A DNA stretch of 34,431 nucleotides. Origin: an uncultured Opitutia bacterium (lineage in GTDB: Bacteria; Verrucomicrobiota; Verrucomicrobiia; Opitutales; Opitutaceae). The DNA is taken from the NCBI GenBank assembly GCA_903940425.1, contig CAJAKX010000066.1, positions 1 through 34,431 of the forward strand, in the 5' to 3' direction. Made by a program: the position numbers and the translations under genes. Positions 6,436 to 16,394 of the stretch are shown here, in pieces. Each line of letters opens with the position of its first letter. Position 1 is the first letter of the stretch. A model generated the notes under the pieces. The model saw only the letters and a program-made list of their open reading frames with translations. It had not been told where the DNA came from and did not search any database.

Positions 6436-9414
6436 TTGGATCTTGATACCGCCCTGAAGGACATGGCCATTACCGAAAAGCATCAGGAAGGTCATCCGCG
6501 GGCGGCGGGCGGGCGTTGGATCGAACGGCTGTTACTGGGAGCGGTCTTGGCGGCGGTCGCCTCGTTTTATGTCTGGACGGTATCGTCCAATGGCGAGCCC
6601 TGGAGTTTCGGCGGAAAGCAGCAGGATTATTACAACCGGCTTTTGCATGGTTTCATCAACGGGCACCTTTACATGAACATAAGGGTACCCGAGGCACTGT
6701 TGAAGCTGGATGATCCGTATGACCCGCAGAAGCGACCCCCGGGGGTGGGACTCCATGATGCCAGCTACTACCACGGGAGATATTACCTCTATTTCGGAGC
6801 GGCGCCGGTGGTGACCCTGATGCTGCCATTCGAGCTGCTGACCGGAATGGATCTGCCGGCGCGCGCCGCAAGCATCATCTTTGTCTATGCGGGATTTCTT
6901 GCCAGCGCGGGGGTTTGGTTGCTGATTCGCCGGCGCTATTTCCCGTCGGTTGGTGCATGGGTCAGCGTGCCTTGCTTGCTCACCTTGGGAATAGCGAGCT
7001 TGGGTCCGGTATTGCTTCGAAGATCGAGCTTTTGGGAGTTACCCATCGCCGGAGGCTATTGTTTCGCGATGATCACGCTGCTCTGTGTGTATCTCAGCCT
7101 TCATTCGGAGCGGCGCTCCGGATGGTGGTTCGCGGCAGCGGGCTTAAGCCTGGGATTGGCCGTGGGTTCGCGGCCGACCTATGTTTTCGCCACGGTATTA
7201 ATGGCGGTTCCGTTGGTCTGGCGCTGGTGGGAAGGACGCGTGGAGGGAAAATGGCGCTGGCTGCCGGGACTACCGTGGTGGCGTCTCGGGGTGGCGGGTG
7301 CGGCCCCCCTGGCTTTCATTGGCGGGTTGATTGGTCTCTACAATTATCTCCGGTTCGGCAACCCCTTGGAATTTGGCTTCAGCTATCAATTGACCGGCAA
7401 CATCGAGGCCAAGCTGCAGCATTTCCGGGCGAGTTTCGTACCGTTCAATTTCTACGTATACTTCCTCGCGCCGGCCCAGTGGAGCCGGTATTTCCCCTTT
7501 GTCCAGGTGATCAACGCGCCCACCCAGCCTCAAGGCTACTACGGCTGGGAATACACCTACGGGATTCTGGCGAACCTGCCGGTTGTCTGGCTGGCATTGG
7601 CTGCTCCCTTTGGGGCCCTCCGGCAGAGCGGGCGGGAGGGCGTCCGGCTGCTGGCCTGGATCGGATCAGCCTGCCTCTTGTCCGCGTCGATGACGGGGAT
7701 CCTCGTTTTTTTCAATTCCGCCGCCGCACGTTACATGATGGATTTTGTTCCTGCGATCGTGCTGCTCGGGTGTGTCGGAGTCGCCGTCTGTGCGACGGAA
7801 ATTCGCAGACTCCCATGGCCCTGGATGCGGGGTTTGGGCCGGCTGGTGTGCGGCGGGCTGCTGCTCTTCTCGGGGTTCTTCGCCCTGATGTTCAGCTTTC
7901 AACTTCATGAATTGCTGCGTCAGCTCAATCCCCAAGCCCACCGGCAGCTCGCGCGGTTTTTTAATTATCCATCGTACTGGATGGAGAAAATCACCGGCAC
8001 ACCGCACGGCCCCCTCGACATCAAGCTGCGGTTTCCCAAAGACCGTCTGGGCAAACTTCAGCCGCTGGTCGTGACCGGCCGGTCGTTCTATGCAGATCAT
8101 GTTTTCGTCTATTACTTTGATGATCGGCATGTGCAGATCGGTTTTGACCATACCAGCCGGGGCATGCAGCTCAGCTCGCCACTGTCCATCGACTATGACG
8201 CCGTGCATGATATGCGTGTCGACATGGGATCCCTCTATCCCCCGGAGGGGCATCCGTTTTTTTCCGGCATGACCGAGATGGAGATGAACATGTTGACGCG
8301 GTGGCTCCGCATCACCGTCGATGGAAAAATTATTATCGAAGGCCACCAGGAGTTCTATGATGCTTCGCCTGAAAGCATCTCCGTCGGCTACAATCCGACC
8401 TCGGATGCCTATGGCAGCCGTTTTACGGGAGAGATTCTGGAAATCCGACACCTCCCGATTCCCACGGTGGTGGAGCCACGGGGGGTATATGGAGGTTACC
8501 GGGTACATTTGAGTTTTCCCCCCAACGTGGCAAACCGCAGCGAACCCTTGGTCAGCGCGGGTGAGCGTGGTCGGGCCGATGTGTGCTATGTCAAGTATCT
8601 TGAGGGCAAGCAGCTGCAGTTTGGATGTGATCATTGGGGCGTTGGTGCCTCCGAAAGTGATATTTTGGAGGTCGACCGTTCGATCATGCATGACGTGGAG
8701 ATCAGGATGGGCGCATTGTTCCCTCCCAAGTGCACCGTGGTGCAGGCGGCCTTGCGCCGCTCCATTCAAATCAAGGTGGATGGAAGAATCGTATGGGCGC
8801 AGCCGGTCCCCTTTTATGAGGTTAATCCGGTGAGCATCAGTCTGGGGCGCAACACGGCGGGGTCTTCCATGTGCGAACCGGCTTTCACCGGGCGCATTTA
8901 CGAGATTGCGCGTTTTCTGGACGGCGAGGATGTGCCGGTACCGGCATATGGCGCGGTCCGAATGGAGGTCATGTTGCCCCGCGGCCGTCTTGGTCGCAGC
9001 GAACCTTTGCTCGTGGCAGGGGAGGCCGGACATGGCGACCTGCTTTCCATTCAGTATGTGGACGACGGCCACGTGCGTTTTGGTCTCGATCACTGGGGGA
9101 GCGATTATTTCCTGAGTGACCCTGTCGCGGTAGATTATGCGCTCCCCCAAGTGCTGGACCTCCGGCTGGGCTCGCTTGAACGGAATGCCGACCGGACACC
9201 CGGAACCACGATCAATTCCACCGTTGAAGTCGCCCTCAACGGGAATGTGGTCTGGTCGCGGCCGGTCCGATTGCATGCCTGCGCCATCGAATCAGTGGCG
9301 TTTGGGCACAATTCGATCGGTGGCAGCATGTGCGACGAATATTTCTCGGGTGACATTGTGAGCATCGATCGCCCCGGGCAGCGCCGGGCCGAGCCGCCAG
9401 CCACCATCCGATGA
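6436..9414 (+). CDS. Polytopic membrane protein, GT-C-like (family A), with three C-terminal repeat modules
   Basis: TTG start at 6436 or ATG at 6463. QQDYYNRLLHGFINGHLYMNIR...LHDASYYHGRYYLYFGAAPVVTLMLPFELLTG; overlaps the next CDS by ATGA. Confidence 0.8.
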   Translation: MDLDTALKDMAITEKHQEGHPRAAGGRWIERLLLGAVLAAVASFYVWTVSSNGEPWSFGGKQQDYYNRLLHGFINGHLYMNIRVPEALLKLDDPYDPQKRPPGVGLHDASYYHGRYYLYFGAAPVVTLMLPFELLTGMDLPARAASIIFVYAGFLASAGVWLLIRRRYFPSVGAWVSVPCLLTLGIASLGPVLLRRSSFWELPIAGGYCFAMITLLCVYLSLHSERRSGWWFAAAGLSLGLAVGSRPTYVFATVLMAVPLVWRWWEGRVEGKWRWLPGLPWWRLGVAGAAPLAFIGGLIGLYNYLRFGNPLEFGFSYQLTGNIEAKLQHFRASFVPFNFYVYFLAPAQWSRYFPFVQVINAPTQPQGYYGWEYTYGILANLPVVWLALAAPFGALRQSGREGVRLLAWIGSACLLSASMTGILVFFNSAAARYMMDFVPAIVLLGCVGVAVCATEIRRLPWPWMRGLGRLVCGGLLLFSGFFALMFSFQLHELLRQLNPQAHRQLARFFNYPSYWMEKITGTPHGPLDIKLRFPKDRLGKLQPLVVTGRSFYADHVFVYYFDDRHVQIGFDHTSRGMQLSSPLSIDYDAVHDMRVDMGSLYPPEGHPFFSGMTEMEMNMLTRWLRITVDGKIIIEGHQEFYDASPESISVGYNPTSDAYGSRFTGEILEIRHLPIPTVVEPRGVYGGYRVHLSFPPNVANRSEPLVSAGERGRADVCYVKYLEGKQLQFGCDHWGVGASESDILEVDRSIMHDVEIRMGALFPPKCTVVQAALRRSIQIKVDGRIVWAQPVPFYEVNPVSISLGRNTAGSSMCEPAFTGRIYEIARFLDGEDVPVPAYGAVRMEVMLPRGRLGRSEPLLVAGEAGHGDLLSIQYVDDGHVRFGLDHWGSDYFLSDPVAVDYALPQVLDLRLGSLERNADRTPGTTINSTVEVALNGNVVWSRPVRLHACAIESVAFGHNSIGGSMCDEYFSGDIVSIDRPGQRRAEPPATIR
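8008..8453 (+). repeat. C-terminal repeat module, copy 1 of 3
   Basis: GPLDIKLRFPKDRLGKLQPLVVTG...VYYFDDRHVQIGFDHTSRGMQLSSPLSIDYDAVHDMRVDMGSLYPPEGHPFF...LRITVDGKIII...ISVGYNP...FTGEIL. Confidence 0.85.
8482..8920 (+). repeat. C-terminal repeat module, copy 2 of 3
   Basis: GVYGGYRVHLSFPPNVANRSEPLVSAGERGRADVCYVKYLEGKQLQFGCDHWGVGASESDILEVD...IQIKVDGRIVWA...ISLGRNTAGSSMCEPAFTGRIYEIAR. Confidence 0.85.
8947..9390 (+). repeat. C-terminal repeat module, copy 3 of 3
   Basis: YGAVRMEVMLPRGRLGRSEPLLVAGEAGHGDLLSIQYVDDGHVRFGLDHWGSDYFLSDPVAVDY...VEVALNGNVVWS...VAFGHNSIGGSMCDEYFSGDIVSIDR. Confidence 0.85.
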
Positions 9415-12221
9415 TGGCTGCGTGCCGTTCCAATCTGGCGAAGTTAAGCGGACACGCCGCGCCATACGTGGGCGAGGTACTGCTGGCAGGGCTGGTGCTG
9501 TTCGCCGCCGATGCTTTCTTGCACCTGCGGCTCGCTGGCCCGCAGTTTCTAGCCTGTCTCGCCCCTTGGCCGGTTTGTCTTCTGGCCGGGCGCCTGCTGC
9601 GCAGGCGAAAAGTGCGCGGGTGGCCGGTGCATTTGCTCGACCTGGTTCTGCCGGGTCCGTTGTTGAACGAATTGGCGATCCGTTCCGGATGCCAATGGTC
9701 GCTGGCCCAAATGGTGTATGTGGTGATCGTCGTGGCGATGCTGGTGCTCGTCTGGCGCCGGTGGCTCGCCGGAGTGGGCCTCCATGGTGTCCGACCGGGG
9801 GAGGAGGCGCTGCGGTTGCTGCTGGCTGGCGGTGCGGCCGTGTGGGTGACGCTGCCGTTCTTCACCGATCGATTTCTCGGCGGCACCGACGCACGCTGGT
9901 ATGCCTATATGTTCAAGGATTTCCTGGACCAGTGGCGGGCGGGCATCTTTCCGGTATTTGTGGGACAGGGTGAGTTCGCCTTCAATGGCGGGGTGCATCC
10001 CTTCCGCTCGGCCCCCTTCCATTTCTATCTTGGTTGGTTGTGGGATATCTTCACCACGGGAGCCCTGTCGTCCGTGGCGCTCCAGCATCTGACCGTCATC
10101 ACCAGCGCCCTGGGTGGCGCGGTCGGCTTCTATTATGCGCTGACCCAATTAACCCCCGACCGCCGTTGGTCGGCGGCTGCGGTGGCGGTCATTTACGTGA
10201 CCTGCCCCGGCCTGCTCCTGCCGCTGTACAGCGCGGACATGTATATGACCTATATGGCAGTCGGTGTGATGCCGCTCGTAATTTATGGCAATGGGCGTCT
10301 TTTGTCGGGTGATGGCTGCGTCGGTTATCCCGCGTTGGCAGCCGGGCTGGCGCTCCTCTGGACCTGCCATCCACCCGTGGCATTGTTGACCACGCTCGCG
10401 ACCGTCGTGGCCCAAGGGGGCAGATTCCTGTTCGCAACGCAGTCGCGCAAAGCTTGGCGGGCTGCGGCGGGCGGAGCGGTGCTCTTTGCCCTGCTTGCGG
10501 CCTACTATTTCTATTCAATGTCCGAACTGCCTCCATCGGCGGGCACGCCAGCGCGCGGCAGCTTGATTCAGATGGCCGGCTTGGGATTATGGCTGTGGGG
10601 TGTGACCCGCGGCCTGGTCTGGAGGCGGTGGGCGGCGGCTTGGCTGTTGCTGCCAGGGGGCGGGTTGCTCTACGTAACGCAACCGGCCTGGTTCTGGTGC
10701 GGTCTGCTGCAGGCTTTGCTGGCTGCAATCGTGGCGTGGCAGGTACACCGGCGGGGATGGTTTGATCTCCGGCGCTGGTCCGGGGCGGTGGTGATTGCGA
10801 CAGGCTTGCTAGCCACCCTGCTGATTCCGCTGGTTTGGGGCGATCAGGGGGCTGGCCGAAACATGACAACCCTCGCCGGGCTGGCGCAAAATGCCGCGGT
10901 ATTTGGAAATTACCTTCGTCCGCTTTCGCCGGGCGTGATGAGACCGGGAGACTGCCAGCCCGGTTTGGGCATCTGGATGCTGCTCGTGGTGGGGGCGGTG
11001 GCGGCGCTGGCAGGGCGTTCGCTCGCCGCACGATTACTGTGGTTTCCCGCCGCGTTGCTGGCGCTGGCAGTGTTTCGTGTGCCGGGGCTGAGCGATTTCT
11101 TCGTGGCGTATTTCCCGCGGCGTCTCGCGGAAATTGCCGGTCTTCCGTTGGACCTGCGGTTGATGCCCGTGGTGGCGACATTTGCCTGCGTGGCAGGGCA
11201 CATTGGCCTGTCCTGTCTGCCAGGAGAACGGGCATGGTCGCAGCGGGCGATTTTGGCCGTCGTCGGCCTGCTGGCAGTCTGGGGCGTGTGGGAGGCGCGC
11301 AAATTCGTCTCCCGAGGGTGGGCGATCACCGCTTCACGCACCCAAACAGCCATGTTTTTCCGCGCCGAAAATGCGGTGCTCGACCGGTATGCTTACGATT
11401 TGCTGACGATTCCCGCCTATTTTTCCAACGGCAAGACTGATGGTCGGTTGGAGAATCGCCTTTTGGATGCGAAGCGAGGACTTCTGGTTGGACCCGATAC
11501 CATCGCCCGGCGAATGGAACAGGCGGGCGCGGAAACGCTCCTGTTAACCACCCGAATCGATCCGACCGCTTATGCCTGGCTGAACATCGAGCCGGCGCTG
11601 ATCATCCAGCCTGGGGAACACCGTTTGCTGCGATTTGAATTCCCGGATAAGATTTACCACGGCTATTTGATCCTGAAAAGTGAGCACGGTTATCGGGATT
11701 ATATCTTTCCTGACTCCGGCAACACCCAGGCCTTCGGCGTCGGGCCGGGCTGTTCCAAGGTTCTTTCGCTATGGAATTCCGGCGAGACAGCGGAAACGGT
11801 AAATCTGATGTTCCAGCGTATCGGGACGTTTGGACCGGATTCCGAATTTGGCGATTTTGGGCGGGTAACACTCTCGCATTATGATCCGAAGCGCTCACCG
11901 GTCCGGATTGTTTCGTGGATACCCTACCGTGCCGAAGTGGAGATAGAGAAGCCGGGCTTCCTCGAGACTCCGCGGGTCCTCTTGCCGGGTTACGTGGCCA
12001 CGGTGGACGGTCGGCCGGCCAAGGTGCAGGATTCGCCACAGCATTTGGCCATGGTCCCGCTCACCAGCGGACGGCACATTGTCGAATTGCACTTCGTCGG
12101 CTCCACCAGACTTTGGACAGCCTGGTGGCTGAGTACCCTCACATGGGCCGGTCTCCTTGGCTGGTCGGCACTGAGCAAGTTTCAAATTCCGCAGCTATGG
12201 CAGAGGCAACCGGAAAACTGA
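9411..12221 (+). CDS. Large polytopic membrane protein (family B, YfhO/GT-C-like)
   Basis: FFTDRFLGGTDARWYAYMFKDFLDQWRAGIFPVFVGQGEFAFNGGVHPFRSAPFHFYLG, and C-terminal WIPYRAEVEIEKPGFLETPRVLLPGYVATVDGRPAKVQDSPQHLAMVPLTSGRHIVELHFVG; both shared with the minus-strand CDSs at 22019 and 26829. Confidence 0.75.
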   Translation: MMAACRSNLAKLSGHAAPYVGEVLLAGLVLFAADAFLHLRLAGPQFLACLAPWPVCLLAGRLLRRRKVRGWPVHLLDLVLPGPLLNELAIRSGCQWSLAQMVYVVIVVAMLVLVWRRWLAGVGLHGVRPGEEALRLLLAGGAAVWVTLPFFTDRFLGGTDARWYAYMFKDFLDQWRAGIFPVFVGQGEFAFNGGVHPFRSAPFHFYLGWLWDIFTTGALSSVALQHLTVITSALGGAVGFYYALTQLTPDRRWSAAAVAVIYVTCPGLLLPLYSADMYMTYMAVGVMPLVIYGNGRLLSGDGCVGYPALAAGLALLWTCHPPVALLTTLATVVAQGGRFLFATQSRKAWRAAAGGAVLFALLAAYYFYSMSELPPSAGTPARGSLIQMAGLGLWLWGVTRGLVWRRWAAAWLLLPGGGLLYVTQPAWFWCGLLQALLAAIVAWQVHRRGWFDLRRWSGAVVIATGLLATLLIPLVWGDQGAGRNMTTLAGLAQNAAVFGNYLRPLSPGVMRPGDCQPGLGIWMLLVVGAVAALAGRSLAARLLWFPAALLALAVFRVPGLSDFFVAYFPRRLAEIAGLPLDLRLMPVVATFACVAGHIGLSCLPGERAWSQRAILAVVGLLAVWGVWEARKFVSRGWAITASRTQTAMFFRAENAVLDRYAYDLLTIPAYFSNGKTDGRLENRLLDAKRGLLVGPDTIARRMEQAGAETLLLTTRIDPTAYAWLNIEPALIIQPGEHRLLRFEFPDKIYHGYLILKSEHGYRDYIFPDSGNTQAFGVGPGCSKVLSLWNSGETAETVNLMFQRIGTFGPDSEFGDFGRVTLSHYDPKRSPVRIVSWIPYRAEVEIEKPGFLETPRVLLPGYVATVDGRPAKVQDSPQHLAMVPLTSGRHIVELHFVGSTRLWTAWWLSTLTWAGLLGWSALSKFQIPQLWQRQPEN

Positions 12222-15097
12222 TTGGGCCGGCGGGTCGCGGCCGGCGCTCAGCGCGATATCTTGAAGGAGGCCTGACGCTGGTGATCGCCGCTGCCGTGGT
12301 GGTTTTCTACGTATGGACGGTACGGTCAAACGGGGGTGATTTCTCGTTCAGCGGGAAAAAGCAGGACTACTACAATCTGCTGGCAGACGGATTTCTTGAC
12401 GGACACCTCTACATGAAGGTGGGAGGGGCACCCGGGGCGACCGACTCGAATCAGCTCCCGCCAGGGGCGCCGTTCCTGCTCGATGCGTCGTATTACCACG
12501 GAAACTACTACCTTTATTTCGGCGTCACGCCGGCAGTAACGGTGTTTTTGCCCTATGCCTGGCTGACGGGGCAGGACTTGCCCCAAGCATATGTGGCCGT
12601 GTTGTTCGCCGCCATGGGTTTTGCGCTGAGCTTGGCATGGCTGCGGGTGATCCGGCAGGGGTTTTTTCAGCAGGCGGGCATGGGAATCTGGCTCATCTTG
12701 GTCGCCGCACTTGGGCTTTGCAGCGTGGCACCGGCGGCATTGCGACGGCCGTTGTTTTACGAAGTGGCCATCATGTCGGGCTATGCATGGGGATCCGCTT
12801 GTCTTTTGTTCGCAACGCTCGCAGTGCTGTGGCGCGAGCGGGCGGGAAGATGGCTGGTGGCGGCGGGTTTGTCTGCCGGGCTGGCGGTTGGTTCGCGGGC
12901 GAATCTGCTGCCAGGGACGCTGGTGATCCTGCCACTGGCCGTGGCTTGGATCCTATGGCGCGATCGCCGTGGGACGCGTGGTGCACAATGGCGCCGCGCG
13001 GCACGGTTGGTGATGGCGGGGGGATTGCCGATGGCCTGCTGTCTGACAGCCCTGCTCTGGTACAACCATGCCCGCTTTGGGAACGTATTTGAGTTCGGCC
13101 ACCGCTATCAACTCGGTTCAAATCCTGCCGGATTTCCATCCTCTCCGGCGTTTTTCTGGAACAATCTTAAGATTTATTACCTGACCCCTCCCGACACCGG
13201 TTGGTATTTTCCGTTTTTTTCGCCGGGGCCGGAGGGTTCACCGCCGGCTGGGTATTGGGGTGTCGAGCAGGCCCACGGCCAGTTTTTCCACCTGCCCTTC
13301 ATCATCGCCTTGCTGGCGGCTGGGGCGGTCAGCATACGGCGACGGCGTGCGCTGCCGACGGGGCTGGGCATGGCGGTCATGATGACCACAGTGTGGTTTG
13401 CGGTTAACTTCGCGATCGTGGCTTCATTCGGGGTGCGCACCAACCGTTACATGCTTGATTTTCATCCGGCGCTCCTCGCCTTGACGGGGATGATGCTCCT
13501 GGCGGGTGCGCAGGCGGCCGCCGCGGGCTGGCGCTGGCTGGCGCGCGGCGGGGCGGCGTGGCTCGGTGTGATTTGCGCCTACAACGTATTCATCAGCCTC
13601 CAGGTGCACGCCTTTTTCCAGGAGAACAACCCCGCGGCTTACGCAGCTCTCGGCCGGATCTGCGACCGGCTCGGGTGGCCGCTGCAACGTATGTCCGGGT
13701 CGAAGCCCGGCCCGATTGAGCTTGAGGTAACCTTTCCCGACGGCCACCCGGGCCGGTTCGAACCCTTGGTGGTCGCTGGGACTGCCGACTATTCGGATGT
13801 GGTATTGGTCGAATACACCCGTCCTGGCTTTGCCAGGCTCGTACTTGATCATCAACCCTACGGCCGCATGAGCGGCGGGGAATTCGCCTTGGAGCCCGGC
13901 CGCATCCGGCGGCTCAGCGTTCATCTGGGAACGCTGCTTCCGCCGGCGTGGCATCCTTGGTGGGGAACGCTGGATGAGGCGCGGGCCCAGCGATTACGAA
14001 ATCGGGTGCGCGTGGCGCTGGACGGTCGCGACCTGCTGGCCCTCGATGCACCTTGTTTCGAGGCTTCCCCGAATCAGGTCAGGCTGGGCAAGCGGGAAAG
14101 GTCATTGCCAGGGGAGGACGATTTCTCAGGGCGGGTGCAATTGGCCGGGCTGCTCGGACCTGATCTTGCATGGCTTGACCAACTAGCCGGCCAGTGCGGT
14201 CCCGTACGGTTGCGGGTGGAACTGCCCCGTGATCGTTACGGCGAAGTGGAGCCACTCTTGGTTTTTCAATACGGCAACCAGTATGACGCTCTGCTCGTGA
14301 CTTATCTCGATGAGTCCACCATCCAGCTGAGTTTTCAACACGTCAGGGGTCTCATCGTGCGATCCGAGCCGATCCGCGTTGATTACACCCGGCCGCATGA
14401 GCTCGAAGTGTCCCTGGAGGCTTTGCGGTGCCGACCGCGGTCCAGCCCGGTGCCGCATCAGACGCTGCGAGTCTTGCTGGACGGCAGAACCGTCCTATTC
14501 GCCACGGTCAACTGGCACGACGTGGCATCCTTCCAAATCTATGCCGCTTGCTCGCCCATACCTTTCTCAGTCTGCCGGCGTTTATTTGGTGGACAAGTGC
14601 TGGCGGTGTCCCGCCGGATGCGCGTGGATCACGGATATGATGAGCCCTTCAAGGAATTGCCGGGACCGCTCTGCTTGCATCTGCGGCTGCCACTCAGGCG
14701 AACCGGGATTGCGGAACCTCTGGTCACCACCGGTGTAACCGGGCGCGGCGACGGTCTCTATGTGCGTTACGTCAGCGAGACGGCCGTGGTTGTCGGCTTT
14801 GATCACTGGGGCTTTGGCAACGTCGAGTCCGTGCCTATTCCAGTCAACTACGATGCCGAGCAAACGTTCTGGATATCGTTCGGCGGATTGCTTCCAGCCG
14901 GTCACCCGGAGGCAGAGCGAGTCCTGATCAAGCTCAACGGCACCGTGGTGTTGAATCAACCGTTTGGTTTCAACCTGACGGCGCCCGAACAGATCGTGAT
15001 TGGCGAAAACCCGATCGGGCTCTCGACAGCACAAACGGTCTTTACGGGGGATGTTTTTTCGGTGGAGGCCGGAGTGCCTGACGTCAGTCCGCGTTGA
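12197..15097 (+). CDS. Polytopic membrane protein, GT-C-like (family A), with three C-terminal repeat modules
   Basis: ORF begins at a GTG at 11915 inside the upstream gene; ATG at 12197 (MAEATGKL) is the likely start. KKQDYYNLLADGFLDGHLYMKV...LLDASYYHGNYYLYFGVTPAVTVFLPYAWLTG. Confidence 0.8.
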   Translation: MAEATGKLIGPAGRGRRSARYLEGGLTLVIAAAVVVFYVWTVRSNGGDFSFSGKKQDYYNLLADGFLDGHLYMKVGGAPGATDSNQLPPGAPFLLDASYYHGNYYLYFGVTPAVTVFLPYAWLTGQDLPQAYVAVLFAAMGFALSLAWLRVIRQGFFQQAGMGIWLILVAALGLCSVAPAALRRPLFYEVAIMSGYAWGSACLLFATLAVLWRERAGRWLVAAGLSAGLAVGSRANLLPGTLVILPLAVAWILWRDRRGTRGAQWRRAARLVMAGGLPMACCLTALLWYNHARFGNVFEFGHRYQLGSNPAGFPSSPAFFWNNLKIYYLTPPDTGWYFPFFSPGPEGSPPAGYWGVEQAHGQFFHLPFIIALLAAGAVSIRRRRALPTGLGMAVMMTTVWFAVNFAIVASFGVRTNRYMLDFHPALLALTGMMLLAGAQAAAAGWRWLARGGAAWLGVICAYNVFISLQVHAFFQENNPAAYAALGRICDRLGWPLQRMSGSKPGPIELEVTFPDGHPGRFEPLVVAGTADYSDVVLVEYTRPGFARLVLDHQPYGRMSGGEFALEPGRIRRLSVHLGTLLPPAWHPWWGTLDEARAQRLRNRVRVALDGRDLLALDAPCFEASPNQVRLGKRERSLPGEDDFSGRVQLAGLLGPDLAWLDQLAGQCGPVRLRVELPRDRYGEVEPLLVFQYGNQYDALLVTYLDESTIQLSFQHVRGLIVRSEPIRVDYTRPHELEVSLEALRCRPRSSPVPHQTLRVLLDGRTVLFATVNWHDVASFQIYAACSPIPFSVCRRLFGGQVLAVSRRMRVDHGYDEPFKELPGPLCLHLRLPLRRTGIAEPLVTTGVTGRGDGLYVRYVSETAVVVGFDHWGFGNVESVPIPVNYDAEQTFWISFGGLLPAGHPEAERVLIKLNGTVVLNQPFGFNLTAPEQIVIGENPIGLSTAQTVFTGDVFSVEAGVPDVSPR
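13709..14155 (+). repeat. C-terminal repeat module, copy 1 of 3
   Basis: GPIELEVTFPDGHPGRFEPLVVAGTADYSDVVLVEYTRPGFARLVLDHQPYGRMSGGEF...HPWWGTL...VRVALDGRDLL. Confidence 0.75.
14198..14625 (+). repeat. C-terminal repeat module, copy 2 of 3 (divergent)
   Basis: GPVRLRVELPRDRYGEVEPLLVFQYGNQYDALLVTYLDESTIQLSFQHVRGLIVRSEPIRVDYTRPHELEVSLEAL...LRVLLDGRTVLFA. Confidence 0.75.
14663..15085 (+). repeat. C-terminal repeat module, copy 3 of 3
   Basis: GPLCLHLRLPLRRTGIAEPLVTTGVTGRGDGLYVRYVSETAVVVGFDHWGFGNVESVPIPVNYDAEQTFWISFGGLLPAGHPEAERVLIKLNGTVVLNQ...IVIGENPIGLSTAQTVFTGDVFSVE. Confidence 0.85.
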
Positions 15098-15227
15098 GCA
15101 TGCCTTTGGTCGCAGCTGCATGCTTGCGTGCAAGGGGTGTCTTTCGTGGACGCAGGTGCTCTTGCCGGGACGGTGAGAGGGCGGAGATCCGGCGCCGGCC
15201 TATGCAGACCCCGGGCGCAGGGCGGGG

Positions 15228-16337
15228 CTACCAGTGCTTGAATTCGCGGATGGAACGGGCCACGTGCTCGATTTGAGCATCGGTCAGCTCCGGGTAGATG
15301 GGCAGGCTGAGGCATTCCCGTGCGGCGCGCTCGGCGACGGGGAAATCACCCGGCTGGTATCCCAGATGGCTGAAGCATTTCTGCAGATGCAGCGGCAGGG
15401 GATAATGAATGGCGCTGCCGATACCCCAGGTTTCCAAGTGTGCTTTCAAACGATCGCGGCTGGGATGTCGCACGGTGTAGAGGTGGTAGACGCTTTCCGC
15501 ATAGCCGGCGTCGCGGGGCAGGATGAGCGGGGTGTCTTGGAGCAGTGCGTGGTAACGCTGCGCGATGTGCCGCCGGGCGATGTTCCCAGCGGCCAGGCGG
15601 GTGAGCTTCACGCGCAGGACCGCGCCTTGGATGCCCTCCATGCGGTAGTTGTATCCAACCTCGTCGTGCAGGTAGCGCGCGCTTGAACCGTGTTCGCGGA
15701 GGGCGCGGGCGCGGGCGGCGAGATCGGCCCGGTTGGTCACGAGGGCGCCTGCCTCGCCGCAGGCGCCAAGATTCTTGGTCGGGTAGAAACTGAAGGCGGA
15801 CATTTCGCCCATGGTCCCCACGGTTTTGCCCCGGTAACGAGCCCCGTGTGCCTGGGCGGCATCCTCGACCAGCGGCAGATGGTGACGGCGGGCAACCTCG
15901 AGCAGGGGGTCGAGGTCGCAGGGCTGGCCGTAGAGATGCACGGGCAGGATCGCCTTGGTCCGGGCGGTGATCGCTTTCTCCACCAGACGCGGATCAAGAT
16001 TGAAAGTCGCCTCCTCGACGTCCACGAAGACCGGCCGCGCTCCGGTGTAGACGATGGCCCAGCTTGTGGCGATGAAGGTGTAGGGGGTGGTGATGACTTC
16101 GTCGCCCGGTCCGATGTTGAGCAGCCGCATGGCGACATGCAGGGCGGAAGTGCCGCTGTTGAACCCGATGCAGTGGGCGGCCGAGCAAAACGCCGCGAAT
16201 TCCCTTTCAAACTGCTGGACTTCGGGTCCGAGGCAGAACGCGCCCGTGTCGAGACTGCGGGCGATGGCGGCATCCAGTTCAGGCCGAAGCGCATGGATCT
16301 GCGCGGGCAGGTCAAGATACGGGACTTTCATTCGCAT
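15228..16337 (-). CDS. DegT/DnrJ/EryC1/StrS-family PLP-dependent aminotransferase
   Basis: VPYLDLPAQI...LGPEVQQFEREFAAFC...FNSGTSALHVAMR...VEDAAQAHGARYRGKTVGTMGEMSAFSFYPTKNLGACGEAGALVT (PLP lysine region), HGSSARYLHDEVGYNYRMEGIQGAVLRVKL. Confidence 0.92.
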   Translation of the reverse strand: MRMKVPYLDLPAQIHALRPELDAAIARSLDTGAFCLGPEVQQFEREFAAFCSAAHCIGFNSGTSALHVAMRLLNIGPGDEVITTPYTFIATSWAIVYTGARPVFVDVEEATFNLDPRLVEKAITARTKAILPVHLYGQPCDLDPLLEVARRHHLPLVEDAAQAHGARYRGKTVGTMGEMSAFSFYPTKNLGACGEAGALVTNRADLAARARALREHGSSARYLHDEVGYNYRMEGIQGAVLRVKLTRLAAGNIARRHIAQRYHALLQDTPLILPRDAGYAESVYHLYTVRHPSRDRLKAHLETWGIGSAIHYPLPLHLQKCFSHLGYQPGDFPVAERAARECLSLPIYPELTDAQIEHVARSIREFKHW

Positions 16338-16394
16338 CCAACAAACGGGCCTTGGGCGGCGGAGGAAAGCCGATTATGCACGGGGACGGTCCTT

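Noticed and set aside
7666-9276. 536-aa minus-strand ORF opposite the repeat region
   Set aside because: Antisense to three clear repeat modules; its apparent internal periodicity just mirrors the sense repeats.
11915-12196. GTG-initiated N-terminal extension of the third family-A gene
   Set aside because: Would lie wholly within the upstream family-B gene and encode an Arg/Gly-rich leader; ATG at 12197 matches the N-terminal length of the paralogs.
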